From assembly GCF_027887165.1 (NCBI RefSeq), contig NC_077233.1:228556872-228620871 (forward strand): a stretch of 64,000 bases of DNA, in the 5' to 3' direction. The stretch is from Monodelphis domestica. Its lineage: Eukaryota > Chordata > Mammalia > Didelphimorphia > Didelphidae. This document shows positions 46,201-58,800 of this stretch, one piece after another. Position numbers and translations under genes: made by a program. How positions within the stretch are numbered: the first letter of the stretch is position 1; every line of letters begins with the position of its first letter. The notes under the pieces are model-generated. The model worked only from the letters and a program-made list of their open reading frames with translations. It was not told the origin of the DNA and did not search any database.

Positions 46201-49200
46201 TAAACCCCTCAAAATAATGAGTTTCAGGGGAAGAGATAGCCCCGATATATTCCCCTGGAAGAGCAGAGGCTGCTGCTAATCAGTAACAGAAGAGCCAGAA
46301 AAGATAATTTCCTAGAAAGGTCACATATTAGCTACCTCTGTGCTCAGACACTGTCCTAGGCCCTGAAGAGACAAAGATAAAACAAAAAACAATCCTTGCA
46401 CTCAAGGAATCTACATTCTACCAAAAAGTTATAGGATCCAGAGCTGCAAGGGACCTTGGAAGCCAACCCTTATTTGACATCAGGCTTAGAAAAGTGATTT
46501 CCCCTAAGACCAATAGGCTATAAAGAGCCCATGCCATTAAGTCTCCCTTTTCTACTCTACTGAAAACCTGAGTTCATCCAGTGCAACTAAGCAAATCTTT
46601 TGGTATCATATTAAATTCCTAAAAAACAGGATAGAATTCCTTGGTGTAACAGGATCCTTAGGTCAGAAAGCACGCAATAAAAACCTTTTCCCATTCAGTT
46701 TTATGGAGGGCTTAACATCAGCACTAGCAATTGTCTAGTCAATAAGAAACCAAAATAATGTTCCTCTGAGTGGATTGATTTGAGGCCATGCATTTAGTTA
46801 ACAATGAAGTTGGCATTAGGTTGCGGGCCTCCTTTTCTCAATCTAGCTTCCCTCCCAAGGCCACGTTGCCTCTCCATCCTTCTACATAAGAATGAGGTTC
46901 TTCAAATTCCAGATTAATTTTCCTAGTTCAGCAAATTATTTACAGCAAGTTGCAAAAACTGTCTTTATGGTCATTAGACATTATCATGTCATCCTAACAT
47001 CCTAGAGAGAAATCACTGGCAAGAACACTGACCTGAAAATAATGCCTAATTACATGAAAATAAATAATTTCCTTAAGTAGGTCCCAAATTAATTCTTACT
47101 ATTTAAGTTACGTCTTTTCCTATGAACCATAGAATTTTTGTTGTTGTTGTTTAGTCTTTTTCAGGAATGTCTGACTCTTTGTGATCCTGTTTCGGGTTTT
47201 CTTGTCCAGGACTCTGAAGTGGTTTGCTATTTCCTTCTTTAACTCATTTTACAGATAAGGAACCTGAGGGAAAGAGGGTTAAATGGCATGGATCACATGA
47301 CTAGTTATCTGAGGCTGGATTTGAACTCAGGTCTTCCTGATTCCATGACTGGCACTCTATCCACTGTGCCACTTTAACAGTCAGATTTGTTTGTTTTTTA
47401 AGGTCCTAAAAATATAGGGTACTATTAAGTTCATTAGTCACTCTGGTTCCCAGATATCTATGAAATTAAATAGACACTGAAGAAGAGTGAGTATCAGAAC
47501 CTGCACTCCATCTCAACAGTCTTATACTAGATTTTAAGAGAGAGACCCAGTCCTCCAAATTAAAGCAATCTGACCAATCAGGCATGAATCCAGACAAAAA
47601 GGGCTAAGACCAAGTGAGTGGGAATTGACAAATGTGTTAGAATAAAAAAATGAAAGGGACCTTAGAGATTTTCAAATTCAATCCTTCATTTTATGTATAA
47701 TAAGGAAAGTTTAACCTAGGTGTTTTTGCATTGTTGAACCATGGCTACATTTTATTTAATTTTACAAGCTAAAAATGTTTACTCTGATAGGTGCCAAATT
47801 AAAATAAGATTATTAAATTAGTCAGCTCACCATTAAAGTAACATCTTAGTTAAGGGTAATATAACATGGAACAGAAGTCCTTTACTTTCTTGGGGTGAAA
47901 CTAGGTCTAGCTTCAGTTCCCTGACTCAAAAAGACCTGGATTACTTTACTGGAAAGCCTATTGCTTAGCTTTGTTTCCTCTAATGACCACTTGCATAGAA
48001 ATCTCCAAGGTTGGATTACTCAGCAAGTCCAGAGGAAATACAGATCAGATGAATGACTCAGCCAAAAAGTCAAGCTTTACACAAGCCAACAAAGAGAAAG
48101 GAAAAGTCAAGGCAGAAATGAGCAACTGAAGAAGGGCAGGTAGCCATTGGGTACGTACCTCCTAAATGCAGAATAAGCAGAGACAGCCAGTCACAGAACA
48201 GAAAGGTGATAGTCATAGGCCAGAAGGAAAACAAGAAGGCACATTTAAACCACTCATTAAGAAATCATAGCCAAACCAAACCAAGAGAAAGTCACAAATA
48301 ATATGGGAAAATAAAGACACACACATAAAACTATTAGGAGGTAAATGTATTTGCTTCTTCTACAGAAAACTGAGTTGAAATTTTGTCCAGAAAATTACTT
48401 AACAGTTTTCTGGGATGGATCAATGTAACCCAGTATGTTATTTCCCTGCCATGGAAACGTTAAGAGATTAAAATGTCCTTTTCTGCTGATGCCTCAATTC
48501 TGATATGCCACCACTCAAATAAGAGCTTATTAACTCTGAAGTACACCCTCCAGAGCATTATTTTGACTGAATTGCATTTTTAAAAAGGTACTGCCTTTAG
48601 ATTAAGAGACATTTAACAGGACTGAATTAGCAGTAATTCCTATTAGTTATACAGCAATGGACTAAAAGGGGACAACAATTTAGGATTAAATACAAAAAAG
48701 CAACACAGCAGAATGAGCAATTCTCATACTAACCTAATTTCAATAGCCAGCCTTCTCTATCTGGATTAAAAAATGTGTGTGTCAAATCATTTCCGTCATC
48801 TTCTGGAATCTTAAATGGCTCATTTTTAATACTTTCATATAAATTCTGTAAGGGGAGAAAATAGCAAATTCAGTAAGACACTGTCTCTTTTTTTATCAGC
48901 TCATGGAAATTGAATATAAAATAAAGAATAGTTAGAAACTGAGGATAGTTGTGCTAATTATATGCTAAATTTCTTTTTAAGTAATGGAACATTAACAATT
49001 ACAGTAGAAATGGGAACAGTTGAATTTTTTTTCTAAAGGTAAGAGAGACACACAGAAAGGACCTGACTTTAAGCTATTATATTTTCACAGTTCTAATACA
49101 ACTTACCCTCAGTAATTCTTCAGGGAGATCTCCACCCTCATTAATGCCTCGGTTCATAGATATAAATCGCTCCACTGTTGGTTTATCTCTCACATTGTGG

Positions 49201-52200
49201 TTGTGGAGGCTGGTGTTTAGCATGATGATTGCGAAAGACAACACATAGCATGTATCTGAAACAAGTCCAATGAAAACCAGAGACATCATTGAGCTACAAT
49301 GGAAGGCTGGAGAAAAGTTAGCAGCCAGCTTTAAATGGCCACATAGGCAGAAAAATCAAATCATTTACAAGTCTTAGTTATGTTTCAAACAAGAAAGAGC
49401 ATTCTTTTTGGCCAGTTAGATGGCGACCAGTTACAGCAAACAGGTTGATTCTATGGGCTTTTTCCTCTTTGTTAGGCCCAGTCTAATAGAAAAACACAGT
49501 TCTTAGAATGTTGCAGAGAGCTCAGGGGAATATCAATTCCAAAGGGTTGATTCAACTGGACACATTCCATCCTTATATCTTATGGAACATAAGATTGGAA
49601 GTCAAGGTTCTATAATCTGTTTGGTTCAAAAGAAAAAAAGAATCTGTAGAGACCATCCTTTCAGTGGGCATAGCCCTACCCCAAAGTGCTGGCCAAGTCT
49701 GGCTTCTCTAAAACCTTCATGGTCTATAATCAGTAATATTTTTCAATGTATATATTATATACATTATATATATATAAGTTAGCACTTTTGGTTTCCTTTC
49801 AATGATATATCATTTTAGACATGTGAAATCTATTCTGAGACTAGCATAATGTGTAGCAGACAAGCCAAAGGTAGAAGGGGCTTGGTAAATTTTCCTTTCT
49901 ATTATGACTCCTTCATAAGACACAAAGTCCTTAAATTTAGCATAAAGTTCTCACAGCCCCTTTGATGAAGCTCTAACTGATTGAAATTCATAACTATTTT
50001 ACATATACAGAGATTAGATTTTAACAGGTTATACAAGCACTCAAATGAACCAGTGAAAGGAAAGAGGGGGAAGAGACACAGACGTGAACTCAATTCCTTG
50101 GAGAAAAGCCAATGCAATCATGGCTCATCTGGAGAACCATATGGCTCCAAGGATGTCAGTGGACAGAAGCAATAGTAGGCTAGCAAGGAGTTCTTGAACC
50201 AAGGCCAAGAACCTGGCTCAAGTTGGAACTGCAGGGATCAGAAACTAGGGGCAACAAAGATAAAACCATGACAAGCAGGGGCAAACCCAGACTTTGTCCT
50301 TCATTAATGATGTGACCTGCATGCAGAATTGGGATTGACTCTAGTGATTTTGATCAAGGTCTTTACTTCAATGGTGGTGTTGGGTAGTGGGAGGATATGT
50401 TCTAATCTCAGGATAGTGCTAATAGCCTGGAAAAATTATAGGTTTCCTTTTGTGTATCGTTTGGACTGTAGAGTTGCTGAGGTCCCTTCCAACTCTCAAT
50501 TTCTAGAATTCTATACAAGTCCCTGGGAAGATGAGGCTTACCACAAGTGTTGGTTGCATGACTCTCTGGCAACCCTGAGTAATTCTCTCTATAAATGTAG
50601 GAGAAGAAGGCATTGAAGGTGGGGGAGGTGGAGGTGGTACTCATCTACAATAGTACACTCCAGAGGGCTGTATAGGCCCTAAGGAGAAGGAAGTTCATGG
50701 GAAAGGGGGGGTGCATTTCTGGTTCTCATCTTAGGCCTAACCAGTTTCTAAAGGGAAAAAAAAACAACTAAGTCATAATTTAGGGAGGAATCCTGAAAAT
50801 AGATAAGAATGGTGACCAACTGAAAAACAGACATCTCTATTAATCCAGTTAAGTTTCTAGTTCCCTTCCCTTGGCTATACTGAAGAATTCAAAGAATCTC
50901 AATCATCTTCAGTGGTGCACCTCTCAACATGACCATTTCTGTAATTATGTTTGATAGACCAAACCTAAAACTGAACCTTGTACCCAGGTTTAATCTTAAC
51001 TTGGAATTCTGCCTCATTTATGAATACTACAAATTATAAGTAGAAATAATACTAATTAGCATTTAAATAACACTTTAAAATGTTCAATGTGCTCTACATA
51101 CATTATTTCCTTTAATCCTCAAAACAATCCTAGAAGGTAGGCATTATTGTTATCCCCATTTTCAAGATGAAGAAACTGAGGCTGAGAAAGGATGTTTTCC
51201 CTAAGACATTTCATTTAGTGTCTGAGGCAGGATTTGATTTTGTTCTTTCCTTCCAATTCAGCACTTTATCTACCACACTGCCTTTTGAATTCCAGTAAAC
51301 AAAAAGGAATTCCACCTTTTGGTGTTCACTCTCCTTCTCTCTCTGTCTCTGTCTCTTTTTTTTTCTCTTTCTCTCAACTCTGATCAGATAGATATTTTCT
51401 CTGACAGAGTAATTTAGCTTATGCTGAAAGGGCAGGGTGCTGACTTTTTCTTCCACAAAAAAGCAGAGGCTCATCACTGGGGAAGGGGAATCAACTTTAC
51501 TGCTAATGGATCTAAATACAAGTCCTTTGAATTTTCTGTTGAGTGAAAAAAATGTATGCTTTAGTTGATATTTTCTGTCTGAGTGTTTGGATGGAAGCCA
51601 AGGGTTTTTCCCCTTTTCTTGTATATGGCATTCTAGACAAAAGCTGGTCCTGATATGATCAGGGAAACTGTGTGAAGACACAAGTCAAACAAATGGTCAA
51701 AGGATATGAACAAGCAATTTTCAGATGAAGAAATCAAAACTATCAGTAATCATATGAAAAAAATATTTTAAATCATTCTTAGAGAAATGCAAATGAAAGC
51801 AATATTGAGGTATCACTTCATACTTATCAAATTGGCCAAGATGGCAGTAAAGGAAAGTGGTAAATGTTGGAGGGGATATGGCAAAATTGGGACACTAAGT
51901 TGGTTGAGTTGTGAACTGATCCAACCATTCAGAAGGACAATGTGGAACTATGCCCAAAGTACTCTAAAACTGTGCATACTCTTTCATCTGGTAATACCAC
52001 TACTGGGTCTGTATTCCAAAGAGATAATAAAAAAAGGGGAAAGGAACTACCTTCCACAAGAATTTATAACAGCTCTTTTTGTAGTGGCAAAGAACTGGAA
52101 ATTGAGGGGATGTCCATCAATTGGAGAATGGCTGAACCAAGTTGTGATACATATTGGTGATGGAATTCTATTGTGCTATAAAAAATAACAAGATGATTTC

Positions 52201-52841
52201 AGAAAATGCTGGAAAGATCTGTAGGAACAGACACAGAGTGAAATAAGCAGAACTTGGAGAACATTGTACACAATAACAGCAATACTGGACAATGATTATC
52301 TGTGAAAAGTTGGCTACTCTTAGTAGGGGGAATAGTAGAAGAGGGACAATCATGAAAGACTTAGGACGCGGAATGCTATCCACTTTCAGAGAAAGAACTG
52401 TTGAGGTTGTTTTTTCACATCAGTTTGTTTATGGTTTTATTTTAGGGTTTTGGTTATATGAGTGTGCTCTTATAACAATGACCAATAATATGGAAGTGTG
52501 TTTTGTGTGACAATAAAAACAAAAATTAATTTTAAAAAGTTACGAGTCAAAGACTCATGTAAGAAACCCTCAAGACTGAACTTGGAGTTCTGAGCTTCAC
52601 TTATGAGCCATACGGTACAGATTAGTATTGCTGAATTAAATTTAGCTCAGTCTGTTCTATATTGAGTTATATGAACTTTTATAGGGAATTGAGAGGAAGG
52701 TCTAAAAAAATACTACCTGTAGACTGGAAAACTCCAGGGTTGCAGAGACAGTAGCGTGAAGCAAAAGCTTCCATCATGCGATCAATTTTCTGAGCCTCCC
52801 CTGGAAGCCTGAAACTCCACAGGAACTGCCTGATTAAAAAT

Positions 52842-52897
<56 letters not shown>

Positions 52898-55800
52898 ACA
52901 AAACACAAAGTAGTGAATGATCCTGTTGAAATTTTTAGAAAAATAAACATACAAACATGCCTGGGAAAAGACTTAAAAAATACATATGCACATACCTGGT
53001 GCGGGACTTGTGTAGCCCAATCCAAGTATAAGGAGAGGGGGATTAATTATTCAGTCTATGGTTTGTCTAGAGCTCATGCTTCCCTTTTTTTCTCTCATTT
53101 CCCAAAGAGGGTATACATAATTGGGATATAGCTGGGTAGCTTCTCTGGTAGAAAGGTCAGGGAAGGAACTGTAACTTTTACTTCAATGTATCCTTGACAC
53201 TTAATTGATGTGGGCAGCCTCACTCCAGAAGTATAGACCATAACCTGTTTATGACTTCCTAACCCTTCTGATTCTTTTTTATACCTTTCCATAAATCCTT
53301 TAACCCAGGATTAATGTTCCTTCGAGTTTGAAATGAATGGCTAAATTTGGATTTTGGATTAGAATGAGTTTTTCACTAACTCTGACTCCATTAAGCTAAT
53401 CAGAGGACTATGTATCTTGAGTTGAGAGGGATCTTGGAGGCCACCAAGCAACCCCAGATGAGGAAATTGAGGTTCCAAGAGTTTACCTGACCTGCTAAAA
53501 TTTGTAAGTAAGCATCAGAGATAGCATTTGAATTCAGGCCCTCAAACTCTATTTCCTAACCTAATCCACAGATAACTGTATTGCCTGCATTGTAGAATAA
53601 AAATACAAAGGTTCTGCCTTTTGGCCATCAGAAACGAGGAAAAAGTAATGCAAACAATGATTAAACTAAAAAACAAAAAAGATAATTCTTTCTGCTGATG
53701 CCACTAGCACTGATTCATCAGAGGAAGAAATAGAGAGCAATATAACATGCACAAGAAATAATATGCTCATTTTCAAGGAAATGTAATGAGGGCATACAAT
53801 CCAAACACCTTACCATTATTGTGCTTCACCAGCTTTAACGAGAGGCAGCACAAGAAAAGAGAATGTAACCAAATAGAAGGGGGGAAAAAAAAAACCCTGT
53901 TCTAACAGTTCAAGGATTCCAGGCTTTTATCCAAAAAACAAACAAATGAAGAATAGTCCAAGAGGCTAATAAGCTGTTGGACATTGGGTTCTAAATGAAT
54001 ATACTCTAGGAAGTAAGAGCTGAAGTGGGAAAGTTTTTCAAGGATTTGTGTTTTCAAACACCGGGCTTGATTTGTTTGATTCTCTGCAAGATTTTCATTT
54101 TTCCCGAAACTGAATTCAGTAAGGAAAGTATCTACATATAACCATTGTATTTCAGGGCACTATCAAGCCCCCAAGCTCAATCTGTTCAAGAACAAGGGCA
54201 CAAATATATCAGAAGGAAGTGAGCACCAGTATTTCAAACCTTTGACTAAAGTAAAATTAAAGCAAGGAAAAGATGGTGCTCAGTGAATGATCATGGTGAA
54301 AAAAAAACAAACTGGGCACAGGAAGTTGGTCAAAGAGAGCAAACTATTAGAATAAATCAATTATACAGTTTTTGCCGCCCAAGAACCACTTGAAGGTTGT
54401 ATATATTCCACAGATACACAAAGCATCAGTGGTGAGGCAGAGCCACCAGTGACAGCAGGATCCTTTGTCAGGGCCTCTGATGCCTGGGAGCAAACCCTGA
54501 TGGAGGGTTCAGTTTGTGCTTCTTCCCCAAAACAAAAGCATCCACCAGACAATACAGTGAATGCTAAAAATATGTGGATGACACAGCACATACTAGGGGC
54601 CGTGATGCATTTTTGAACACAGGACATACAGTGCTTTTAGTGGTACTAGAGATGGCAGTATGAGTAAAGGAAGGAATATCAAATTTAAAAGCACTCTAGG
54701 GTCTGGATGCCCTTTGGTATAGCAGGTAACTTGTAGAACTAATGGTTCTCTGCCATGTGAACAACTGTTTACACTATTTTCCCCCTTCTATGCTTTATTT
54801 TCTCCAGATAAGGGAACTCTGATGCTTTCAGAAATCTATTCAGTTCCTGAAAAGTGACTTTATTATGGCTCTGCTCTTAAGGTACTCATAATAACCTTAA
54901 AGTTCAAAAGTCAAGGTGGCATTAAAGCCAGTATAGGAAGGTATTCCAGCAGAATGTAAGCTCTCTGAAGGCAAGAACTGTTTTGTCTTTGTCTCTGTAT
55001 TTCTGACTTCTAAAATGGTGCTGGGCCTATATATTTTTTTCCTGACTGGATCTATTATTTCACTGATATAGGAAGTTCACATTGATTGACATCTTGTCAA
55101 CAACTAACATATTCTTGGACAGTTTCCTGGGCACTGAGAAGTTAAATAATTTGCCTAGAGTCATATAGCTGGTATATGTCAGAGTGAGGACTAGAACCCA
55201 GGCCTTTCAGATATTGAGACCAGTTCTCTATTCATGATAACACTTTGACTCCCTTGCCTGGAACAAAGTAAGTACAAAATAAATGTTTGTTGAGTTGAAT
55301 GGAAAGCCCTGGCTGAAAAAAAAAATAACAATGAAAAACTGTCAACTTTTATCAAAATCAACAGAGAGTTTCCAACTAAAATTATAAGATTGAGGTGACT
55401 GATGCTTTAGAGAGTTTGGGATGGGGAGAGGAGAGAGGGTCAGGGACTAGGTGACAAAAATGCTTTAATCTCCAAAATGAATTCAGACACTATATCAGTA
55501 GAAGTTAAATGGATGTTAGTATCTGATAGTTAAATGGCAATTGGCATGAAATGAAGCAGTGATCTTAGGAACCTTTGTAATATTAAAAATAAACAGGACA
55601 CAGATCTTGGATGATTTCCCTTTTAGCGCAGATTACATTTTTGGTCATATGGAGCAAAAGTCTTTATGAAACGTGAGCTACTGCCTGGAAATAAACTAGC
55701 TCCTTAGGGAAGATAAACTGAAACAGTGCAAAAAAGCACATTGGTGGAGCGCACTACTTCATGTATCTGTTGTTCCCTAATACAAGTTTCCTAGTTACCA

Positions 55801-58800
55801 TACATATTTTCACACTTCCTATGTGAAATCAATAACCAAAAAAAAGAAATATAAAGATTTTTTTCCCAGTATTAATCTCCACAGTTCACTTCAAAACTGA
55901 AGATAAAGTGAAATTCTAAAGAAAAAATTTACTATATTGCAACTGGAATAATTTAAAGATATAATAACATATTACCTTAAAGCTTGTACAAGGTTGAGAT
56001 CAGCAAACTCATGGAGTTCAACAAAAGCTTGAAGAACTTTAATATTAAATTCATCTCTAGGAAAGAATGGTGAGAAAATAGTTCTAAGACTTTTCACCTT
56101 TTTTCCTTTGAAAGAATACTTCTGTGCGTCTTACAGTAGGAAAGAAATGAAAAAAAAAATGTTCTATTCACTAAGCAAAAACTTTCACAAATATTTTTCA
56201 AAAGTATTGGTTTTCATGGTTTTCAATGTTATTTTCCCATTAAAAATAACTGCACTTTGATCAGATAAGAAGTTGGTATAAATGAAGCATTGACAATGCC
56301 CGAGTCCTCTAAATCCCTAATTGCTAGGAAACTTTTCTGAAGTGAATCAACCTCTAAAAGAGAAACATCTTAAAGTTAATTTTTTTAACAAGATGGGGTC
56401 ATAACTATGGAATTATGCAAATGTGACAAAAAATAAATGAGTGGAACAGCAACCAGGTGACTCAACTAGATTTTCAACTTAACACTGTAGCCTGAGGCCA
56501 AAGATGGCACCTTACATTTAAGATCATAGCAATTATGGCATGTTGCAGATACATCATAGCAGTAAAATGCTGCAGATCCACTTCTATGTCAAAGAAGGAA
56601 TGGGTCTTAATTAAAGGCTATACAGTGTCTGGTGCAATAAGGAAGAGATATAGGCTATAAAATTCAAGTTCAAATAGTTTTAACAGCAGAAAATCATGTA
56701 AGTTGCTCATTAGAACATCAGATAAGGCATAAACATTTTAAAATAGAGTGCTTGCTAATTATTGAGTACACACAAGATACTTTTCTGGAAATACTACACA
56801 AACTATATCAAGGAACAAAATAATGATCTAATTCATCTAGAATAACAATAAAGTAGAATGCCTTAAAAGTGTTAAAACAATTTTATAGGGAGTGAGGGAA
56901 ATGTATCTAGAATTCTGCTAATGTTATTTAAATAAGACTCTTCCCTAGTGTCTCACAAAGACATTTCGATGTCTCTGCTTCTATTGGTATAATTACCGTT
57001 AACACTGCACAGGGCTTCACTTTTGCTTTATGTTGGTTTTAAAGCTGTTGTTTGGGGGCTCTATCCTGCTTGTTAACTCTGTGGTTTAGAGTTCTGCATG
57101 ACCTGACAGACATTTCCCCAAGGGAGTCTTCTCAGAAGTTATTCTATAAAAGGGGAATGTAAAAAAAATCTCTATATCAGAAACACTGAAAGTTCGGCCC
57201 TATAATTGATCTAAAGGCCTCCTGTCAGCTGGGATGTCTCTAAGGACAGAAGTACTTAAAATGTGCTTTGTAGTATATAAGAAACAAGGGTAATGGAGTC
57301 TTTCCCTGTGTACTACAGGAAATGTAGCAGAAACCAGATTTTAGCCACAGCATCAGAGATTCATATGGTTCTGTAAAGCTGAATTTACAGTATAAAAGTC
57401 AGATTTGTCTATTTGTTTCTCAGCAGTTCCACAGAAATGAAGTATCCAATATCCCTAAATGCCCTTGGGTTCCCAGTTCTACTTTCTAGCTGAGAATTCC
57501 TGTTCTTTGCATATTAGACTCAAAAGGAAGACAAAATGGGTAAGATTTCATATTTTAGGAGTTTACTTTTTCTTTAAATTAGAGATACCAGCTCTCACCT
57601 TTTAAGGTTTGCTTAATGCATCTCTTCCAAGAATATATACCACAAGACTAAAAGGAAGAAAAATTGAATAAATGGGGAATAGAGAGATGAACTCTGCAAA
57701 CAAAGCTTGAATAAGCATTTCCAGAATAATTAGCAGTCTCTAAGAAGGATCTCTCTTAAATCAACTATCTCTAAAAGCTACCTATTCCACTTGGTCCTAA
57801 AAGAAATGCACCAAAATTAAGGTGCTATGAGCATTTATTCCCTCCTTTCATATCACAGCTAACAAAAATTTTGATGCAAGATATATTAGCTATATAGAAC
57901 AAAACATGGCTCGCATCCTGTTCTTCTTCCTATTAGCAGCTAAGAACTAGACAACTTAATAGGTATCAGTTCTATCTCTTATCTCTTCCTCTAGCTGAGA
58001 CAGAAGATTTCTTTACCTTGACTCTCCCTTTCTGACTTCACAGTTGCATCCAAACCACAACCATATTGGATTTCCATTCAGTACCTAAGTCAGCCTATTT
58101 TGTAGTAATAGTTTTAGATATGGTTCCCTCATTATAACCATTTACAGGAAGGCCTAGAAGAAGCTCCTTAGAGGGGAAAAAAATGGAAGAGGCAGGTCTT
58201 TTCTCAGCCAAAAGTATATATTTATGCCACTGACATTAGTGAAATGCTATGTTTTGAATGATTTTATTCTGAAGCTAAAAAACTTTTATGGGACTTTGAG
58301 GAGCTTCTTAGGGAGCTAGCAGTTAAAGAAAAGATCCTGATAATTCTTTAGACCTAAGAGAATTTTTACTTTGAAAACTTATTTTACAGTACAATACAAT
58401 TTAGTTTTACTTTAGTAAATAGTCAATATAGGGAACCTGAAAGTAAAATCTATTTTTATTCGTAGTTTGGAACTGTGAGATTATGCATAAAAACATCATT
58501 TTAAAGATAATAATACATCTGCTATGTACAATTAATTTAATTTCCAGTTATACAAATGCCATAAGATTAATGTGAGATAACCACTACTATTGCACTGAGA
58601 GCATGTTATACAGGGCTTGCTCTATAATCTTCATAAAAACATGTTTAACTTATGCTAAAAGTATTTTTAATAAAAAGACTAGAAATATTCAGACCAATCT
58701 TGGGGGGGGGGGGATATTTTTTAAACCTACTTTTTATGTTCATGAAAACATTATGTCCTACCATCTTCAAGGAGATTCTTCAATGAAAAGGGAAAATACT

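Noticed and set aside
51211-51681. 156-codon minus-strand open frame in the sense of CYTH3
   Set aside because: It overlaps a MIR and simple CT-rich sequence; no homology or splice logic with CYTH3 exons.
52679-53025. Minus-strand open frames rich in Val and Cys
   Set aside because: Translation of the TG microsatellite joined to the real CYTH3 exon.
58696-58712. G-run possibly marking a promoter or CpG island
   Set aside because: Single short run in AT-rich intron without CpG enrichment.
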